From an uncultured Bacilli bacterium (lineage in GTDB: Bacteria > Bacillota_I > Bacilli_A > RF39 > UBA660), in contig CANQWJ010000095.1 of the NCBI GenBank assembly GCA_947627525.1, forward strand, positions 1 to 5,443: a DNA stretch of 5,443 nucleotides, read 5' to 3'. The position numbers and the translations under genes are program-made. How positions within the stretch are numbered: position 1 is the stretch's first letter; each line of letters starts with the position of its first letter. Below are positions 5,433 through 5,443 of the stretch, one piece after another. The notes under the pieces were generated by a model. That model saw only the letters and a program-made list of their open reading frames with translations, was not told where the DNA came from and did not search any database.

Positions 5433-5443
5433 TCGTGAGATTA

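Overview
This window comes from a strongly AT-rich, low-GC Gram-positive bacterium. It looks like an uncultured Bacilli/Erysipelotrichia-type Firmicute; that placement is inferred from base composition, from the A/T-ending codon choice and from the protein families, and cannot be narrowed without a search. The genetic code looks standard: stops are TAA and TAG, and tryptophan is TGG. The region is a fragment of the division and cell-wall (dcw) cluster with accessory genes set into it.

Layout: (1) 3-503 (+), the C-terminal third of a class B penicillin-binding protein (SpoVD/FtsI type) with the KTGT active-site motif and one PASTA domain. (2) 525-1214 (-), a small membrane protein with a C-terminal four-cysteine zinc ribbon, convergent with the PBP gene and sharing a bidirectional terminator with it. 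(3) 1364-2155 (+), a single-pass membrane protein with an outward-facing thioredoxin fold (CPYC), followed by a strong terminator. (4) 2261-3187 (+), a family 2 polyprenyl-phosphate glycosyltransferase of the GtrB/CsbB/DPM1-like type with two C-terminal membrane helices. (5) 3297-4295 (+), MraY, followed by a terminator. (6) 4382-5398 (+), an FtsW/SpoVE/RodA-family (SEDS) glycan polymerase whose reading frame stops right after the conserved PVTG, so the expected last membrane helix is missing. The window ends 45 bases later.

How the genes fit together: MraY makes lipid I on undecaprenyl phosphate, the SEDS protein polymerises lipid II into glycan strands, and the class B PBP crosslinks them. 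The GT2 enzyme probably uses the same undecaprenyl phosphate pool to load a sugar for wall or teichoic acid decoration. The thioredoxin-like protein would act on disulfides outside the membrane, and the neighbouring PBP is a conceivable target (compare StoA and SpoVD of Bacillus subtilis). Unlike a classical compact dcw operon, most genes here are separated by promoter-like sequences and intrinsic terminators, and murD is absent between mraY and ftsW.

I see no CRISPR array, tRNA, rRNA, insertion sequence or recognisable defence system. The points most worth a second look are the abnormal 3' end of ftsW, the PBP/thioredoxin neighbourhood, and the unassigned zinc-ribbon membrane protein.
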